Translations under genes and position numbers: made by a program
Assembly: GCA_001821015.1 (NCBI GenBank)
Contig: MHRQ01000016.1
Location: 1 to 21,587 of the forward strand
DNA: 21,587 nt
Origin: Candidatus Taylorbacteria bacterium RIFCSPHIGHO2_02_FULL_46_13
Lineage (GTDB): Bacteria > Patescibacteriota > Minisyncoccia > Phycocordibacterales > DSPV01
Direction of reading: 5' to 3'
Notes under the pieces: generated by a model
What the model saw: the letters and a program-made list of their open reading frames with translations, nothing else
What the model was told of the DNA's origin: nothing
Databases searched by the model: none
In this document: positions 20,707 to 21,587 of the stretch, piece after piece
Position numbering within the stretch: the stretch's first letter is position 1
Layout: each line of letters opens with the position of its first letter

Positions 20707-21587
20707 CAATAACTGAACAAGTAGCAAAAAATATAATAAGAAAATTACTAAAGGGCGAGGATTACAGAATTGAAGTTGTTACTCTTATTAATGCTGAATT
20801 TTTGCAGTTTGCGATTGGTTTTTTCAAACACATCGTTGATGCAAAATTGAAAAGTAAAGACATTACTGTTGATTGGTATAAAAAAGCATTTTTAGATCCG
20901 AATTTACCCGCAAATGAAATAGCAATCAACTCTGGTTTGAACACAAAAACAATTCATAATATGTTTAATTCTTCGACTAAAGAAATTGTAATTGACGCTT
21001 CAAATGAACATTATGATCTTTTATATGAATCAATTAAAAACTTAGTTGATACCGAACACGATCTTGAATTAACTTTAACGATTAAGTTTAAAGGCGTTAG
21101 TGTTGATCTTAATGTTAGTGAAAGTTTAATTGTAATAAATACATTGGCGGTAAAAAGATCTGCATTGAGAGGTGGTCTCTGGAGTACTGCCGGAAAACGA
21201 GTCGAAAAGCCGTTAATGCAAACACTGTGCAAATTATATGGTGTACCTGAACAAAATTATGCTCTAAAGATAAAGGGTAAAGAGATAGAAGAAGATGATT
21301 TTGAAAGAGAAATAGATTTTTATTTAATTGAAGGTAAAAATCAGCACAAATGCGAAGTCAAATTAATGGGGCGTGGTAATCCAGAAAGTGCTGATGCAGT
21401 TATAGCTAGAGATAGTAGGGTTTTTGTGGCCGATAAACTTTCAGATACGAACAAAAAACAACTAAATAGCCGGAAAGTCGAATGGGTTGAGCTAAGAAGT
21501 AATGGTGGATTTGAGAGATTTGATACAGTGTTAAAAAGCTTGAAAATTCCGCATACAAAATTACCAAGCAATATAGACAAAGAATTA
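20703..21587 (+). CDS. Type II restriction endonuclease, probably CfrBI-like (incomplete at window end)
   Basis: The frame is open for 295 codons to the window edge, so the C-terminus is not seen. It starts at an ATG overlapping the methyltransferase stop (ATGA), which implies translational coupling. A helical N-terminus includes an HTH-like stretch (NEIAINSGLNTKTIHNMF, about 71-88). A GGLWSTAGKRVEKPLMQTLC block follows at about 158-176. Then come REID (D205) and EVK (E218, K220), which fit a PD-(D/E)XK nuclease core, followed by RGNPESAD. I recall the GGLWSTAGK/EKPL pattern and pairing with an m4C methyltransferase from the CfrBI family (CCWWGG), but this needs a profile search. Role as the restriction partner is strongly supported by position. 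Confidence 0.75.
   Translation, partial: MTITEQVAKNIIRKLLKGEDYRIEVVTLINAEFLQFAIGFFKHIVDAKLKSKDITVDWYKKAFLDPNLPANEIAINSGLNTKTIHNMFNSSTKEIVIDASNEHYDLLYESIKNLVDTEHDLELTLTIKFKGVSVDLNVSESLIVINTLAVKRSALRGGLWSTAGKRVEKPLMQTLCKLYGVPEQNYALKIKGKEIEEDDFEREIDFYLIEGKNQHKCEVKLMGRGNPESADAVIARDSRVFVADKLSDTNKKQLNSRKVEWVELRSNGGFERFDTVLKSLKIPHTKLPSNIDKEL

Noticed and set aside
1..21587. Alternative genetic code with TGA as glycine
   Set aside because: TGA ends htpX and the DNA methyltransferase at the natural C-termini, so the standard bacterial code applies.

Overview
The window looks like a piece of a Patescibacteria/CPR genome, most likely a Parcubacteria-type lineage. This is an inference from gene content: a stripped-down housekeeping set (AspRS, TsaC, SecG, GroES/GroEL, RNase J, LemA, HtpX, tRNA-Ser), many short membrane or Cys-rich proteins of unknown role, almost no Shine-Dalgarno sequences, and several promoters whose -10 box lies only 6-8 nt before the ATG. 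TGA is used as a stop (htpX, the methyltransferase), so the recoded Gracilibacteria/Absconditabacteria code does not apply. No rRNA or taxon-diagnostic marker is present, so the placement is not proven.

Left part (1-5.5 kb). A secreted formylglycine-generating-enzyme-like protein lacking its C-terminal sub-lobe, and a heptose-phosphate-adenylyltransferase-like nucleotidyltransferase, lie on the minus strand. A short divergent promoter region then opens the plus-strand operon aspS - membrane-anchored Gmad2-like protein - tsaC. AspRS has lost the GAD insertion domain. A perfect 48-bp palindrome separates this operon from a methyltransferase and a tiny Cys-rich protein.

Middle (5.6-11.8 kb, minus strand). 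MFS transporter, RNase J, a membrane-anchored family 5 substrate-binding protein, SecG and an unrecognised 165-aa protein. The MFS gene is preceded by a 128-bp element with 14-bp inverted ends and a nested hairpin, which could be a regulatory leader or a small repeat element.

Right-centre (11.8-18.6 kb, plus strand). A consensus promoter, whose -35 box sits 4 bp from the -35 box of a divergent promoter, drives groES-groEL through a structured leader. Then follow a 39-aa membrane peptide, lemA, a DUF2207 membrane protein, a NUDIX hydrolase, htpX, a 54-nt relic of a second htpX tail, and tRNA-Ser(GGA).

Right end (18.6-21.6 kb). The base composition becomes clearly AT-rich. A 17-nt copy of the tRNA-Ser 3' end, a candidate structured RNA with its own TATAAT box, and a G-rich stem-loop lead into a restriction-modification operon: an XRE regulator, a HEAT-repeat/N4-cytosine-type methyltransferase fusion and a PD-(D/E)XK nuclease resembling the CfrBI family that runs off the window. 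I read this as a horizontally acquired island next to tRNA-Ser.

Spread over the native part are seven short tandem arrays with a 7-bp period (AGGGCTT-like), in both orientations, always at gene boundaries and often starting at the stop codon. They are the most distinctive unexplained pattern in the window.
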